Source: Bacteroidaceae bacterium (lineage in GTDB: Bacteria > Bacteroidota > Bacteroidia > Bacteroidales > Bacteroidaceae). Taken from it: a stretch of 64,000 bases of DNA. Shown here one piece after another: positions 20,101-28,839 of this stretch. Under the pieces are notes generated by a model. It did no database searches. It was not told the DNA's origin and worked only from the letters and a program-made list of their open reading frames with translations. Numbering within the stretch: the stretch's first letter is position 1; the number at the start of each line of letters is the position of its first letter. The stretch lies in the NCBI GenBank assembly GCA_024697785.1, contig JAILEU010000079.1:1-64000 (forward strand), written 5' to 3'. Position numbers and translations under genes: made by a program.

Positions 20101-21414
20101 AGTGATGACAGCCTCGTTCATATCCTCGCGGACGAGCTTCGTGAAGGTCTCAACCTCTAACGAAGCGAGACGGGCGAACTTGGCAGGATCCTTGGCCATA
20201 TTCACGATGAGCGTCGAAAGAGCTGTGGCTGACATCTCCACCTTCTGCATATTCTGATCGAGCGCACTGCCGAGGCCGAGGATATCGGCGATGGTTATGT
20301 GGGCCGTCTCGCCGACGCCGCCGAGGCGCGAAGCGAATTCAACCAGGTAGGGTTCGGAGGCTGAGGAACTCTTGGCCAGTTTCGTCACAGCACTCGCTGA
20401 ACTCATCATGGCGGTCTCAAGACCGAGACGCTTATCTTCACCGAAGAGCTGCGACAGCTTTCCAATATTCTTCACCGCGTCCTCTCCGAGATCTTCACCC
20501 AAAGCAATCTTTATTTTGTCGGCCGTTTCGACGAAACGAGTCAAGTTCTCCACTCCCTTGATGCCGAGACGGCCGGCGTCAGCAGCAAGAGCCTCCAGCT
20601 CCAATTGCGAAGTCCGGGTGTTGATTTCTCCAAGCGAGCGGTTGAGTTTATGCACTTCTTCATCGGTGAGACCCGTGTATTTACGCACTTTAGCCATTGC
20701 TTCCTCTATATCCCGCAAGGCGGCTACCGCCTTACGGCCTGCACTGATGAGCGCCGTCAGGCTGGTCATCGAGGCGGTCATCATCAATGCGTATCTATTG
20801 ATCGCCCGCGCAGCACGTGACAACAACCCCTGGCGCGCGGCCAGATCGCTATTCCATTGTTTATCGACAGCCTTCAGGCGGACGGTGGTATCGCGCAGCA
20901 GCTCCAGCGTGCGATTATATCGCTCGGTACCGGGAACCAGCTCACGCAACTCGCGCTTCAGCGCAGCCTGTGCGACCTTCAGCTGGTTGTAGGTGGCGCC
21001 GGAGAGATTGTTCAGCGTCTGGCGCAGCTGCTCATTCTTCTGACGCTGCGCCTCCACCTTCTTCTCAAAGCTGGCAAGCGAAGTTTCGGCGCGTTTCGTC
21101 TCGCGCGAGCAGTCGGCAAGCGTTTTATTCATCTTCCTCAGGTCACCCTCATAGGCGCTGATCTTAACACGCAGCTCGGAAGCCTGCTCACTCTCGCCCT
21201 TGCCTGCAGCCTCCAAGGCGGCAAGCTGCTGCTTCATCGCGCCAAGGGAGACAGTAAGATTATCAACGGACGTCTTCTGTGCAGCTCCGGCTGCTCGAAG
21301 ATCATCCAACTTCTTACGGTAACCCTCCAGTGCAGCCTCCATGCTCTTTAGCGACTGTGCATACTGACTGCTGTCAAGATAAACCTTGATAGATCTCGTT
21401 AAATCCTGTGCCAT
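17191..21414 (-). CDS. Phage tail tape measure protein
   Basis: 1407 aa; long coiled-coil regions, central hydrophobic segments, TP901-like layout (LSALISAGRKAVAALRDIEEAMAKVRKYTGLTDEEV). Confidence 0.88.
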   Translation of the reverse strand: MAQDLTRSIKVYLDSSQYAQSLKSMEAALEGYRKKLDDLRAAGAAQKTSVDNLTVSLGAMKQQLAALEAAGKGESEQASELRVKISAYEGDLRKMNKTLADCSRETKRAETSLASFEKKVEAQRQKNEQLRQTLNNLSGATYNQLKVAQAALKRELRELVPGTERYNRTLELLRDTTVRLKAVDKQWNSDLAARQGLLSRAARAINRYALMMTASMTSLTALISAGRKAVAALRDIEEAMAKVRKYTGLTDEEVHKLNRSLGEINTRTSQLELEALAADAGRLGIKGVENLTRFVETADKIKIALGEDLGEDAVKNIGKLSQLFGEDKRLGLETAMMSSASAVTKLAKSSSASEPYLVEFASRLGGVGETAHITIADILGLGSALDQNMQKVEMSATALSTLIVNMAKDPAKFARLASLEVETFTKLVREDMNEAVITFIQKMNDRGGLMEIAPMFDEMNMSGKRAVQVLTTLAQHTDKIRIAQQQASEAYAENIEAQHEFDVMNNTLQAKREKHIKQIQALRVELGEKLQPVVASIYSLGTISLKIISETVTLIARYGTAIATATIALSAYTIMVNRAVIADKLKVFWTKTLEKSFRTLWATIKANPLGAFLTVLTIAVSFLRNYAKHTREVTVAQRSMNEIAKITADGMAEEAARIKILNDAIHNNALTYNQRLSALNELKKIVPDYHGALTKENTLINDNNTALTTYIDNLTKAIRLEAAKEELLKLTKEQMRLERELPGLQEEEEKSKRLWNSSKRETMFQAQQKLSTPGTRSIASNANAVDKSLEDAYNKARNVRIKTEEELRQYAAAIREITQQIEADGFFIATSSTGGGGGDDGGDDGGDVSTAFDILVEKYEGENGLITLLNEQYEDDKRNFERQLAQKLVTKEQYNVRMAELDRTHYEQLSGLFTSYHAEMSRVETDQEGQRTKKLRSIHREREKAADESAKARIRIEEVMQNSLKKLEEGRDLVSRRARPFDAVDNEYAQKQQSLEEYYQAVLAANEKLYQDEQERQAANLQAYQLYQQAMLALDQWYFDESDKLKRDSRRRAFQEERRELTAEEKWHGMLTQDSIASEYELKRKELDLYLKYKYMTEAEHERALRELRLSEARAYYDRLHSVASDAVAALQQAEIDAVEAKYEVLIRAAENNGEDTQALETEQANAKLEIQKKYALSNLVMKLSQITADTAVAIMTGFAQLGPVAGAVAATMLAATGAAQYVSALAEYNKVKAMSLSSGPSAGPAASAAPAAMERVVQYASGRYDVIGASDGKTYSHVPWVGRPQTGIVSQPALIAESGAELIVNATDLRRLQAHVNYGLVVDAINDARRGTVPQRAEGNYAALPPKASHVSGSDDTAVLERLDDIKALMRAWPTLLKAYVLLTDIDKAEDLRSRSEAPFTRRDKR

Positions 21415-21475
21415 AGATTTATTATATTTCCATAGCACAAAAATAGCCTGTCAGGAACAGGCGGCAAAGGACAAA

Positions 21476-21682
21476 CTACGAAAGAATAGCGGCAAGTAGG
21501 ACGCCGAAAATAACAGCGCAGACTACGAATGAAGTGAAGGTTGAACTGCCAGATTCAGATGGTCGATTCTCCGAAGGTAATGGCCTTGCATGACGTGGGC
21601 GTGTACGCTCTTCCTCCTCGTCAGCCTGAACAGTAGCGTTAATGAGGGTGATGTCGTGCAAGGTTGGGTTCTGAAATAACAT
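21476..21682 (-). CDS. Small membrane protein
   Basis: 68 aa with C-terminal TM FTSFVVCAVIFGVLLAAILS. Confidence 0.4.
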   Translation of the reverse strand: MLFQNPTLHDITLINATVQADEEEERTRPRHARPLPSENRPSESGSSTFTSFVVCAVIFGVLLAAILS

Positions 21683-21763
21683 GGCGGTTCTTTTTTCTGC
21701 TGCAAAGATAGGTCATCTTCCGGACTCCTGCAAGAGGAGGATATATGTTTTGCAGCATATACA

Positions 21764-22426
21764 TTATAGGTATAGGAACTCACTATGCACAACCATGTCG
21801 GCGCAGTAGCGCGCAGCGATGTCGAGCAGCTGCGGGGCGTAGCGGTCCATGACGGGATTGAACCAGTCCTTGGGTGACCGCCTGCCGTGCCCGGCCTTGC
21901 CGAGACTGGCGGGATTGGTCTCCATGCGCTGCCCCAGACGGTTCAGCCAGTGTGAACCCTGTTTGCCACCCTCGCCACGGCCTGCACCATGGTGCAGATA
22001 GATGCCGTGGCGGGCAAAGCTGAAGCCGATGGACACCGGCTCCTTGCCGAAGCGCTTATCGTAGCGCACCTTGTAGCTGATGGAGTAGGTCAGCCGTCGC
22101 GACGGATCGGTCTCTTTCGACAACCCCGTATGTTGGGCTGAACTGATACGTAGAGCCTGCACGACCTCATCGCCCCACTTCTTCAGCGCCGTGTCGAAGG
22201 CCTTCAGGGATTCCCTGTCCTCGAGGCGCACAATCTGCATGGCATCGGCGGGGCTTTCGAACACGACGTGAGGCTGCTGGCTGCGCCCCCTCACCTCGTA
22301 GGGCACGAAGATGTCAGCCTTCGTGGCCAGCGCCTTCATGCTCCGGAACCGCCAGGCGGGAAGCGCGTGCTGCGCCTCCAGCCAGTCGTTCAGGGTGAAC
22401 TCGTCAAGCGGCTTGTTGAGCGGCAT
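21764..22426 (-). CDS. Phage tail-completion/head-tail protein (putative)
   Basis: Position in the tail operon; overlaps neighbour context. Confidence 0.55.
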   Translation of the reverse strand: MPLNKPLDEFTLNDWLEAQHALPAWRFRSMKALATKADIFVPYEVRGRSQQPHVVFESPADAMQIVRLEDRESLKAFDTALKKWGDEVVQALRISSAQHTGLSKETDPSRRLTYSISYKVRYDKRFGKEPVSIGFSFARHGIYLHHGAGRGEGGKQGSHWLNRLGQRMETNPASLGKAGHGRRSPKDWFNPVMDRYAPQLLDIAARYCADMVVHSEFLYL

Positions 22427-22428
22427 GA

Positions 22429-22917
22429 CTAAACCCCCTCCACGGGCATAAACAGCGTCTCGTCGGGCGCGTAGTCATCATACGCCACCATGGAGAACTC
22501 CAGCGCCACGCCGTGGAAATTGTCGGCTATCGGACCGACGGCGAAGATGCTTGACGAGCGCGACATCTCCATTGGGTAGCGCCTGATGAGCACGTTGCGT
22601 ACGGCTTTTGCCAGTAACCGGCATGCCTGCTGTGCGGCATGCACCGTGTCGGGATGGTCGTTGTCGGTACTCTGGGCCAGGATGATGAAGAACTTGTTGC
22701 TGTCCTCCAGCCCCTCTGCGCCGAAGCCCCGCGTGTCTGTCTCGCCGGTATCGACACCGATGAGTACCGTACCGCTCACCGCGCTCAGCCTGTCCTCCAG
22801 GTCGGCGAACCATTCGCCTCCGCTGGCCTTGAAAAAGCGCTGCCGTTTGTCGGTGTGGCCGACAGCCCGCAACCTGCGCGCCATCTCCTCGCAAAATTCA
22901 TAGTGATTGTAGTTCAT
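22429..22917 (-). CDS. Phage tail terminator/minor tail protein (putative)
   Basis: Start at MNYNHYEFCEEMARRL (22917); position upstream of 21764..22426. Confidence 0.5.
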   Translation of the reverse strand: MNYNHYEFCEEMARRLRAVGHTDKRQRFFKASGGEWFADLEDRLSAVSGTVLIGVDTGETDTRGFGAEGLEDSNKFFIILAQSTDNDHPDTVHAAQQACRLLAKAVRNVLIRRYPMEMSRSSSIFAVGPIADNFHGVALEFSMVAYDDYAPDETLFMPVEGV

Positions 22918-23328
22918 AGGCCGTTGTTCCTTGGGTGCGAGAGCAAAATTAGAAACCATACGCCTGAGCCCAAAGGACAAACCACGCTGCCGCTGTACCA
23001 GGGACATCTGCGGGGTCACGCGCAGCACTCTTCTTCCTCTCGTGGCCATGATGGAGCATGGTCCTGACTTCGGCAGGAGCTGCCACCACATAGGCGTTCA
23101 TCCATTTACGCCGCGAAGGTAGCGCATCCTCTCTACGCCTGTCAAGGGTGAATGGAACACGCTCTGAAAAATTTGAAAAACTTTTCCTGGGAAAACTTTT
23201 GTAAAATTTTTCCGGCGTGCCCTTGACTGGCTATCGCTTCTGCGCTGTTCCTTGCCGCGTAAATGGGCATGAACCCTACGTTCAGCAGCCCCATTACACG
23301 AAGTCAAACCATTTAATTCTTATCCATC

Positions 23329-23757
23329 ATGGCAACAAAGACAAAGAAAGAGAGTGCTAACACGCGTATCGAAACCCCGCAGACAACCCCGGCACAGCCG
23401 CAGAGCGAGGCCGCCAAGAAAGGCGTACAGTTTACTAACCCATTCACCCTCACACCTAAGGAGGAACGGCGCAAGCGCCTGCACGAAATCACCGGCAAGC
23501 TCGTCGAGGAGGCGAAGGCCACGGGCGACTGTTCCAACCGCAACCAACTGCTGCTGCGCTACTACAAGGACCAGTGCGGGGCTACCGTCCTGAGGACGAT
23601 GGAGGCCTGGGCCGAGCAAGGCAAGCGGGTACGGAAGGGCGCCAAGGCGTTCCTTCTCTGGGACAGACCGCAGGCATCCAGCGAGGAGGAGGCAGGGAAC
23701 TTCTTCCCCATGAAATTCGTCTTCGACATCCGACAGGTGTACAGCGTCAAGGGATAA
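23329..23757 (+). CDS. ArdC-N-terminal-like protein (putative anti-restriction/ssDNA-binding)
   Basis: NRNQLLLRYYKDQCGATVLRTMEAWAEQGKRVRKGAKAFLLW resembles the ArdC N-domain pattern (W...G..V.KG.K....). Confidence 0.45.
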   Translation: MATKTKKESANTRIETPQTTPAQPQSEAAKKGVQFTNPFTLTPKEERRKRLHEITGKLVEEAKATGDCSNRNQLLLRYYKDQCGATVLRTMEAWAEQGKRVRKGAKAFLLWDRPQASSEEEAGNFFPMKFVFDIRQVYSVKG

Positions 23758-23803
23758 ACAACCACGGGCGGGCCACAAGGCTCGCCCTTCAATCTACACA
23801 GCC

Positions 23804-24331
23804 ATGCTACGTTACGCCCTGCACGACTACTGGCCAAAGCGCCGCCTAAGACGAGCTTCGTTCGAACAGAAGGAAACGAGCCGCCGCATCCTCGACTTCA
23901 AGGACGGACGCCGCTATGCCACAGCCTGGGCAGCCAGGGAGGTAGCGAAAGCGCTTGCCGCCATCAATCTCCGAGATGTAGTCATCGCCTGCTGTCCCGC
24001 CTCGTGCCAGCGGACATACGTCCGCCGCTACCGTCGGTTCTCGGCTGAGCTGTGCCAGATAAGCGGCGCTGCCGACGGCTTCAGCCATATATCGGTAACC
24101 GGCCGGCGCAGCAAAGTGCACATCGACAGACAGGCGATGGCAGGTGGACAGTGGCTTGCTAACGTTGCCGTCGACGCCGGCTTCTTCCAAGGCAGAAAGG
24201 TAATCATCTTCGACGACATCTGCACGACAGGGAAGACGGCCGACGGCTTTATCAGACTGCTCAGCGATGCCGGGGCTGAGGTCAAGATGGCGATATTCCT
24301 CGGCAAGACAAAACGGTTTATCCATCACTAA
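23804..24331 (+). CDS. Phosphoribosyltransferase-like protein
   Basis: PRTase motif KVIIFDDICTTGKTADGF. Confidence 0.72.
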   Translation: MLRYALHDYWPKRRLRRASFEQKETSRRILDFKDGRRYATAWAAREVAKALAAINLRDVVIACCPASCQRTYVRRYRRFSAELCQISGAADGFSHISVTGRRSKVHIDRQAMAGGQWLANVAVDAGFFQGRKVIIFDDICTTGKTADGFIRLLSDAGAEVKMAIFLGKTKRFIHH

Positions 24332-24337
24332 ACAATC

Positions 24338-24502
24338 ATGATCATGTATAAAATCAAAGTTGCCTACGACAAGAAGGGAATGAAGATATACTGCGTCTGC
24401 AGGGACGGAAAGCTGAAGTACTGTACCAGCTCGCCTGACAAAGCCTGGCGGGTTAGGCAGATGTTCCTGAACTTCTACCGCAAGGAGGGCGTAGCCGTGT
24501 AG
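24338..24502 (+). CDS. Small hypothetical protein (54 aa)
   Basis: ATG at 24338: MIMYKIKVAYDKKGMKIYCVCRDGKLKYCTSSPDKAWRVRQMFLNFYRKEGVAV*. Confidence 0.5.
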   Translation: MIMYKIKVAYDKKGMKIYCVCRDGKLKYCTSSPDKAWRVRQMFLNFYRKEGVAV

Positions 24503-24610
24503 GTGGCGGCTATAGCCGCCCTTCTTGGTGGGTTACAAACGTTTGTTTAAGCCCAAACGGCTCAAGCAAGCGTTGTTTTATTTTTATCCAAGGGGTCTAT
24601 CTCTCTGTTT

Positions 24611-24822
24611 GTACAAAGTTACGGCGTCCGGCTGACACGTCCAAAAGGGTCTGAATAAACGTTGTAGGGAACCCACCATTTTTTCTGCGAAAAAATCGTT
24701 ACCCCTTCAAAGTTTCTTCAGCTTCCTTTTGGAGCCAGTCAGCCGGAGGTAAGGAACGGTAGCGCAGCGGCATAAGCCGCCACGCTACCGTCCCTTACTG
24801 GCGCCGTTGTCTCTGTACAAAC
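24611..24822. other. Nested inverted-repeat intergenic element
   Basis: CTGTTTGTACA...TGTACAAACAG outer arms; GTCCGGCTGAC/GTCAGCCGGA; internal ACGGTAGCG...CGCTACCGT hairpin. Confidence 0.65.
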
Positions 24823-24890
24823 AGATGAGAACGTCCGTGTTTGAATCTGTTAGTTTATTTATTGTTTAACCCTTTAATACCTCAAAAACT

Positions 24891-25109
24891 ATGGTAAACA
24901 AAAGGAACCGCGCTCAGCTGGAAGTTGCGCCCAGCAAGTTCTATGTGATTTCGGGACATCAGGACTGGCCCGAAACGTTCTACATGGTCTTCTTCTCGGA
25001 GAAGGAGGCAAACGAGGCCGCAGAAGCCGAGGCAGACAACAACTGTTGGTGCTACGTGGCTACGTCGTTGCCTAAGTCAAACAAGCCGTATCACGAGATA
25101 TGCGCTTGA
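24891..25109 (+). CDS. Small hypothetical protein
   Basis: 72-aa ORF in the + accessory cassette. Confidence 0.5.
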   Translation: MVNKRNRAQLEVAPSKFYVISGHQDWPETFYMVFFSEKEANEAAEAEADNNCWCYVATSLPKSNKPYHEICA

Positions 25110-25178
25110 CACATCCGGAGGGCAGCCGCAAGGCTGTCCCCTTCATTTCCTTTCGTTCAACATTTAAACCTCAATCAT

Positions 25179-25442
25179 ATGGAAAAAACATTCTCAACCA
25201 TCAACGATTTCGTCACAGTAACCGAAACCCACTACCACGTCTGCTTCAACGGGTGGACACGCGCGACAAAGAAATCTGTCACCTACGCTTCCTTCAGGGA
25301 TGCTTACGAGGCATTCGTCGAAGGGCGCATGAGAGCGGTCAGGAAGAACATTGAATCCAGGAGGGACAGGTTCTCCATTCAGATCAGCTGGGACATGCCA
25401 GTCATCGGCAAGTACGACCACAAGCACAGCTTCGTAGGTTGA
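25179..25442 (+). CDS. Small hypothetical protein
   Basis: 87-aa ORF in the + accessory cassette. Confidence 0.5.
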   Translation: MEKTFSTINDFVTVTETHYHVCFNGWTRATKKSVTYASFRDAYEAFVEGRMRAVRKNIESRRDRFSIQISWDMPVIGKYDHKHSFVG

Positions 25443-25704
25443 GACAGGGAGGCGGCCGCAAGGCCGTCTCTTTTTTTGTTCGACAGGGTGAAACAAAAAT
25501 GAACGGCGCTACTGGTAAGGCAAAGGAAAAGCCCGTGCAGCGCCGCTCACCTCAAAAACTGCGACAAAAATAGGGAGAATATCCCGGTTGGCCAAACATT
25601 GACGCGAAAAAAAGCTGAGCCTATGCTGCAGAACATAAAAGCCCCGGCGCAATGGCGTCGGAGCTTCTCCCGGGCATGGGTGTGATAAGATGATGCCTGA
25701 AGTG

Positions 25705-26145
25705 TCAAACAAGGCGGGTGCCCAGGAGTGTACGTCCAAGGTCATGCAGGGCATCCTGCACCATCTTCGCCTCTTCGGAGGTGAAATGTGCTTCGCGCCC
25801 GTTCACCTTGTGACCGCAGAGACGCTGCGACAGCCACGACTTGCTCTTTCCGCAACGCCCTGCAATATAGCTCAGCGACACGGCCTGCGGCACGTCGCCC
25901 AGCTTGCGGCGCATGGCTTCGGCACGGAGGTCGGCGATGTCTTCGTCGATGGCGGACAGGATGCGGTAGTGGTCTTCAACGCTCTCCCTGGTGTAGGCTT
26001 CCAACTCTTCGGGGGTCATGGCGGATTCTACTTCAAGCTGGTACTGTTTGGCTGCTTCCTTCTCTTCGGGAGTTACGGCGCGGTCATACCGCTCCATGAT
26101 CTTCTTCATGGTCGGGTTTTGAATTTGGTCATGTAAGTTTCTCAT
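25705..26145 (-). CDS. HTH protein, DUF5053-like
   Basis: VSLSYIAGRCGKSKSWLSQRLCGHKVNGREAHFTSEEAKMVQDALHDLG. Confidence 0.65.
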   Translation of the reverse strand: MRNLHDQIQNPTMKKIMERYDRAVTPEEKEAAKQYQLEVESAMTPEELEAYTRESVEDHYRILSAIDEDIADLRAEAMRRKLGDVPQAVSLSYIAGRCGKSKSWLSQRLCGHKVNGREAHFTSEEAKMVQDALHDLGRTLLGTRLV

Positions 26146-26199
26146 TGCTTTTCTTTTTATGGTTTTTTGTGGGCAGCCCCTACGGGGCCGCCCCTGTGA

Positions 26200-26400
26200 T
26201 TACTTCTCTTCGTCTTCGTCTTCTCCTTCAAGCGGTATTCCCAGACCCTTCAGGGCTTCATCGACAATCTTCCAGCGCTCGAGGTAGTAGTTTATGAGCT
26301 TGTTTCTCGTTTTCTCGGATATCCCCTTTTGATTGGCAATACCAGCGAGGAGATTCTCGATGTACCTCTTGTAGGCTAAGGCTTCTTCTTTGGTAGGCAT
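26200..26400 (-). CDS. Small hypothetical protein
   Basis: Start trimmed to MPTKEEALAYKRYIENLL (26400), preceded by a consensus promoter. Confidence 0.55.
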   Translation of the reverse strand: MPTKEEALAYKRYIENLLAGIANQKGISEKTRNKLINYYLERWKIVDEALKGLGIPLEGEDEDEEK

Positions 26401-26448
26401 TGTTTCGTTGCTTTGAGGTTTGACACTTATGTTGTTCTTATCACGTTG

Positions 26449-26479
26449 CAAAGATAATAAACTTTTGTTTATTGACAAA
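26449..26479 (-). promoter_or_regulatory. Bacteroidetes-type promoter (TTTG-N19-TATCTTTG)
   Basis: CAAAGATA (26449-26456) and CAAA (26476-26479) on the + strand. Confidence 0.65.
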
Positions 26480-26559
26480 GAAAAAACCGATATTTTTTTC
26501 AGAAAAGCCGATTTTTTAACATTTCAGGGATGGATGCTACCTAAGCGGGTAGAGAGGAC

Positions 26560-26621
26560 GCTGCGCCGACCGAGCGCGCCCCGTTCAGCAAGCTGGGCGT
26601 GTCGCGCTCCGTCGGTGCAGC
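26560..26621. other. Long GC-rich imperfect stem-loop
   Basis: GCTGCGCCGACCGAGCGCG ... CGCGCTCCGTCGGTGCAGC (17 of 19 pair). Confidence 0.7.
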
Positions 26622-27117
26622 TTAAAAGCGGTGTCATCGAGCGCAGCGAACCCCGATTTCGCTCCGCGATGCTCTGCGAAATTGGATTTCGCTACGCACG
26701 ATGCGTTTTGAGGGCGCGTTTTGGGGCGTGGGGCGGCTCTCGGGGCGGTAGGGCGGCGGGGCGGCGGCGTTACATATAACAGCACAAAGGCTTTTCGGCC
26801 GAAGCCGTCCGAGAGGGCGGCGCGCGGTTCCGTGCGGTAACAAGGGAAGAATCCGTTCTTCCCTTGACCCTTCCGGTTTTAAACACAGCCCGTTAAAGTG
26901 CGCCAACGTGGGAATAAGGCGCGAAAGCCAGGAAAGCGGTTCCCGGGGCATCGGAAACCGCATGAAAAAGGCAGGACAGCACGTGTCCCGCCCGCTCAGT
27001 CAAACAATGAAAGAGAACTGTATCCGGCGGCCTGCATCGCTGCTGTCCGCCGGCAGGGGTTACAACCCAACACACACATGAATTATCCTGAATCCAATTA
27101 CCATAAAAGATTATACG

Positions 27118-27927
27118 TTATTTCTGCAAGGCTCGTTTAGCATCTTCCGCCCTGCGGATGGTCTCATCCATGCTGAAGAGGGCGTCGTAGAGAAGGCCGC
27201 GACGGACGGCGTCTGCCTTTGTCATGTCACCGTCGGCCAGGGCGTTGATGACACGCTGCTGCTCTTCAAAGACATTGCCTCCTGAGGCGCCACCGCTGAA
27301 GACACGCGGAAACAGCTGGCGGATGGCAGACAGGCAACCGCACCAGTACCAGAACATCACTGTCTGGCGTTCCTTGGACAGACGTGAGAGACGGCGGGCG
27401 TCACGCTCAATGAGCGACGGGTCGAAGTGTTGACGACGGTGCCACAGGCAGGCCAACAGGCGCGGGAGGGCCTGCAGGTCGCTGGAGGTGAGCTGAGACA
27501 TGTAGGTGTGGGCATAAACAAACTGGTCGTAGGTGAGGCGGTCAAGCACGTCGCCGGGGCCAAAGAAGGGAAACAGGCCGTCGGTCAGGTGTGGATAGGG
27601 GTCTCGGGTGAGACCTGAGACAACAATATAGGTGCCTGGCTTTTCCTCAATCTCGCCGAAGAGGAAATCATAGACGGAGATGAGTCGGGCCATCTCGTCG
27701 GTGGTGATGGTGCCGCGACGATGACGCCAGACGAAGCGGAAAGTGTCGTCCCCAACCTTACGCGTGATACGCAGTGCTAGCAGGTTGAGGACGAGATAGA
27801 GCTTGACCGTCTCGACTGGGAGCGAGCTGGAGACAAGACGGGCAATGAGCTCGAGCTGGGCAGCGCTGAACTCCTGCCATTCGGACGGCAATTGTACGGT
27901 CTTGGAACCTATGACAACGGGACGCAT
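27118..27927 (-). CDS. Phage structural/tail assembly protein (putative)
   Basis: 269 aa, in the late operon after portal. Confidence 0.5.
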   Translation of the reverse strand: MRPVVIGSKTVQLPSEWQEFSAAQLELIARLVSSSLPVETVKLYLVLNLLALRITRKVGDDTFRFVWRHRRGTITTDEMARLISVYDFLFGEIEEKPGTYIVVSGLTRDPYPHLTDGLFPFFGPGDVLDRLTYDQFVYAHTYMSQLTSSDLQALPRLLACLWHRRQHFDPSLIERDARRLSRLSKERQTVMFWYWCGCLSAIRQLFPRVFSGGASGGNVFEEQQRVINALADGDMTKADAVRRGLLYDALFSMDETIRRAEDAKRALQK

Positions 27928-27930
27928 GAC

Positions 27931-28839
27931 TTATCCATAGAGGTTGAAGATTCGTTTGCCAGGACCGTTCCAGTCGTCGGCGATGGACGAGGGCTGGACG
28001 TCGAGCTCCTCGGCATGAGCCTCGATGAAGGCCGTGACGCTAGCGAGGGCAGCGTCGGCCATCTCGCCATACCAGTTACCGTCGCCTTCAGCATCATCGA
28101 AGAGCGGACGTACGACGGGATGCCATTCGACGACGTCAACGCGACTTCGCTGCTGGCGGGTGGTCTTGCTGGTGTGGAGCTGGGCACAGCGGTAGATGAC
28201 GTAGGGCTTACAGAGGTCGGCAAGAGCCGTGATGGTCTCCGTACGCTCAGACTGCAGCAGCCGAGCGAAGAGCGACTGGCCGATGCTGGCAGCAAGACGC
28301 TCCTGAACGCCACGCATCAGAGGCAGCAGGTCGAAGAATGCCACGTAGTCACCCTGAAGACTGACGTAACTCTCGAAGGTCTCGATATCTGCCACAAGCA
28401 TGCGCTGCAGTTGTACCAGCATGGGGCAGCCTGAGCGGTCATAGACTGCCGATGCCAGGGCATAGCGGATAAGGTCGCTCAGGGCGGCCATGCCGCGAAG
28501 TATCAGGCTGCGTTTCGCTGCGGCAATCTTCGCGTCGCTGGCCGGACTGCGCTTCCCTTGGTCGTTCTGAACGGTGATGCCGCTGTCACCGATGCTGATG
28601 CTCATCTCGTCGGCCGAGAGTGCCACGGCCAATGGACCGACGGCACGGCGGGCATGGCCCCAGAATACAACGTCCGTTTCGGGAACCAGGTCAAGGTAGG
28701 CAGCGCTGAAATAGCGGAGCAGATAGATGTTCCAGGCGCTGTCGATATACGGCAGCAGCGACGACCAGGGAATGCTTGCGTTGATCTTGACAACAGAGCG
28801 AAGATCCTCCGCGTCGGCGAATAGGGTGATGCTTGTCAT
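27931..28839 (-). CDS. Phage head-tail connector-like protein (DUF6712-like)
   Basis: 302-aa ORF abutting portal; FNLYG end; typical Bacteroides phage neighbour. Confidence 0.5.
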   Translation of the reverse strand: MTSITLFADAEDLRSVVKINASIPWSSLLPYIDSAWNIYLLRYFSAAYLDLVPETDVVFWGHARRAVGPLAVALSADEMSISIGDSGITVQNDQGKRSPASDAKIAAAKRSLILRGMAALSDLIRYALASAVYDRSGCPMLVQLQRMLVADIETFESYVSLQGDYVAFFDLLPLMRGVQERLAASIGQSLFARLLQSERTETITALADLCKPYVIYRCAQLHTSKTTRQQRSRVDVVEWHPVVRPLFDDAEGDGNWYGEMADAALASVTAFIEAHAEELDVQPSSIADDWNGPGKRIFNLYG

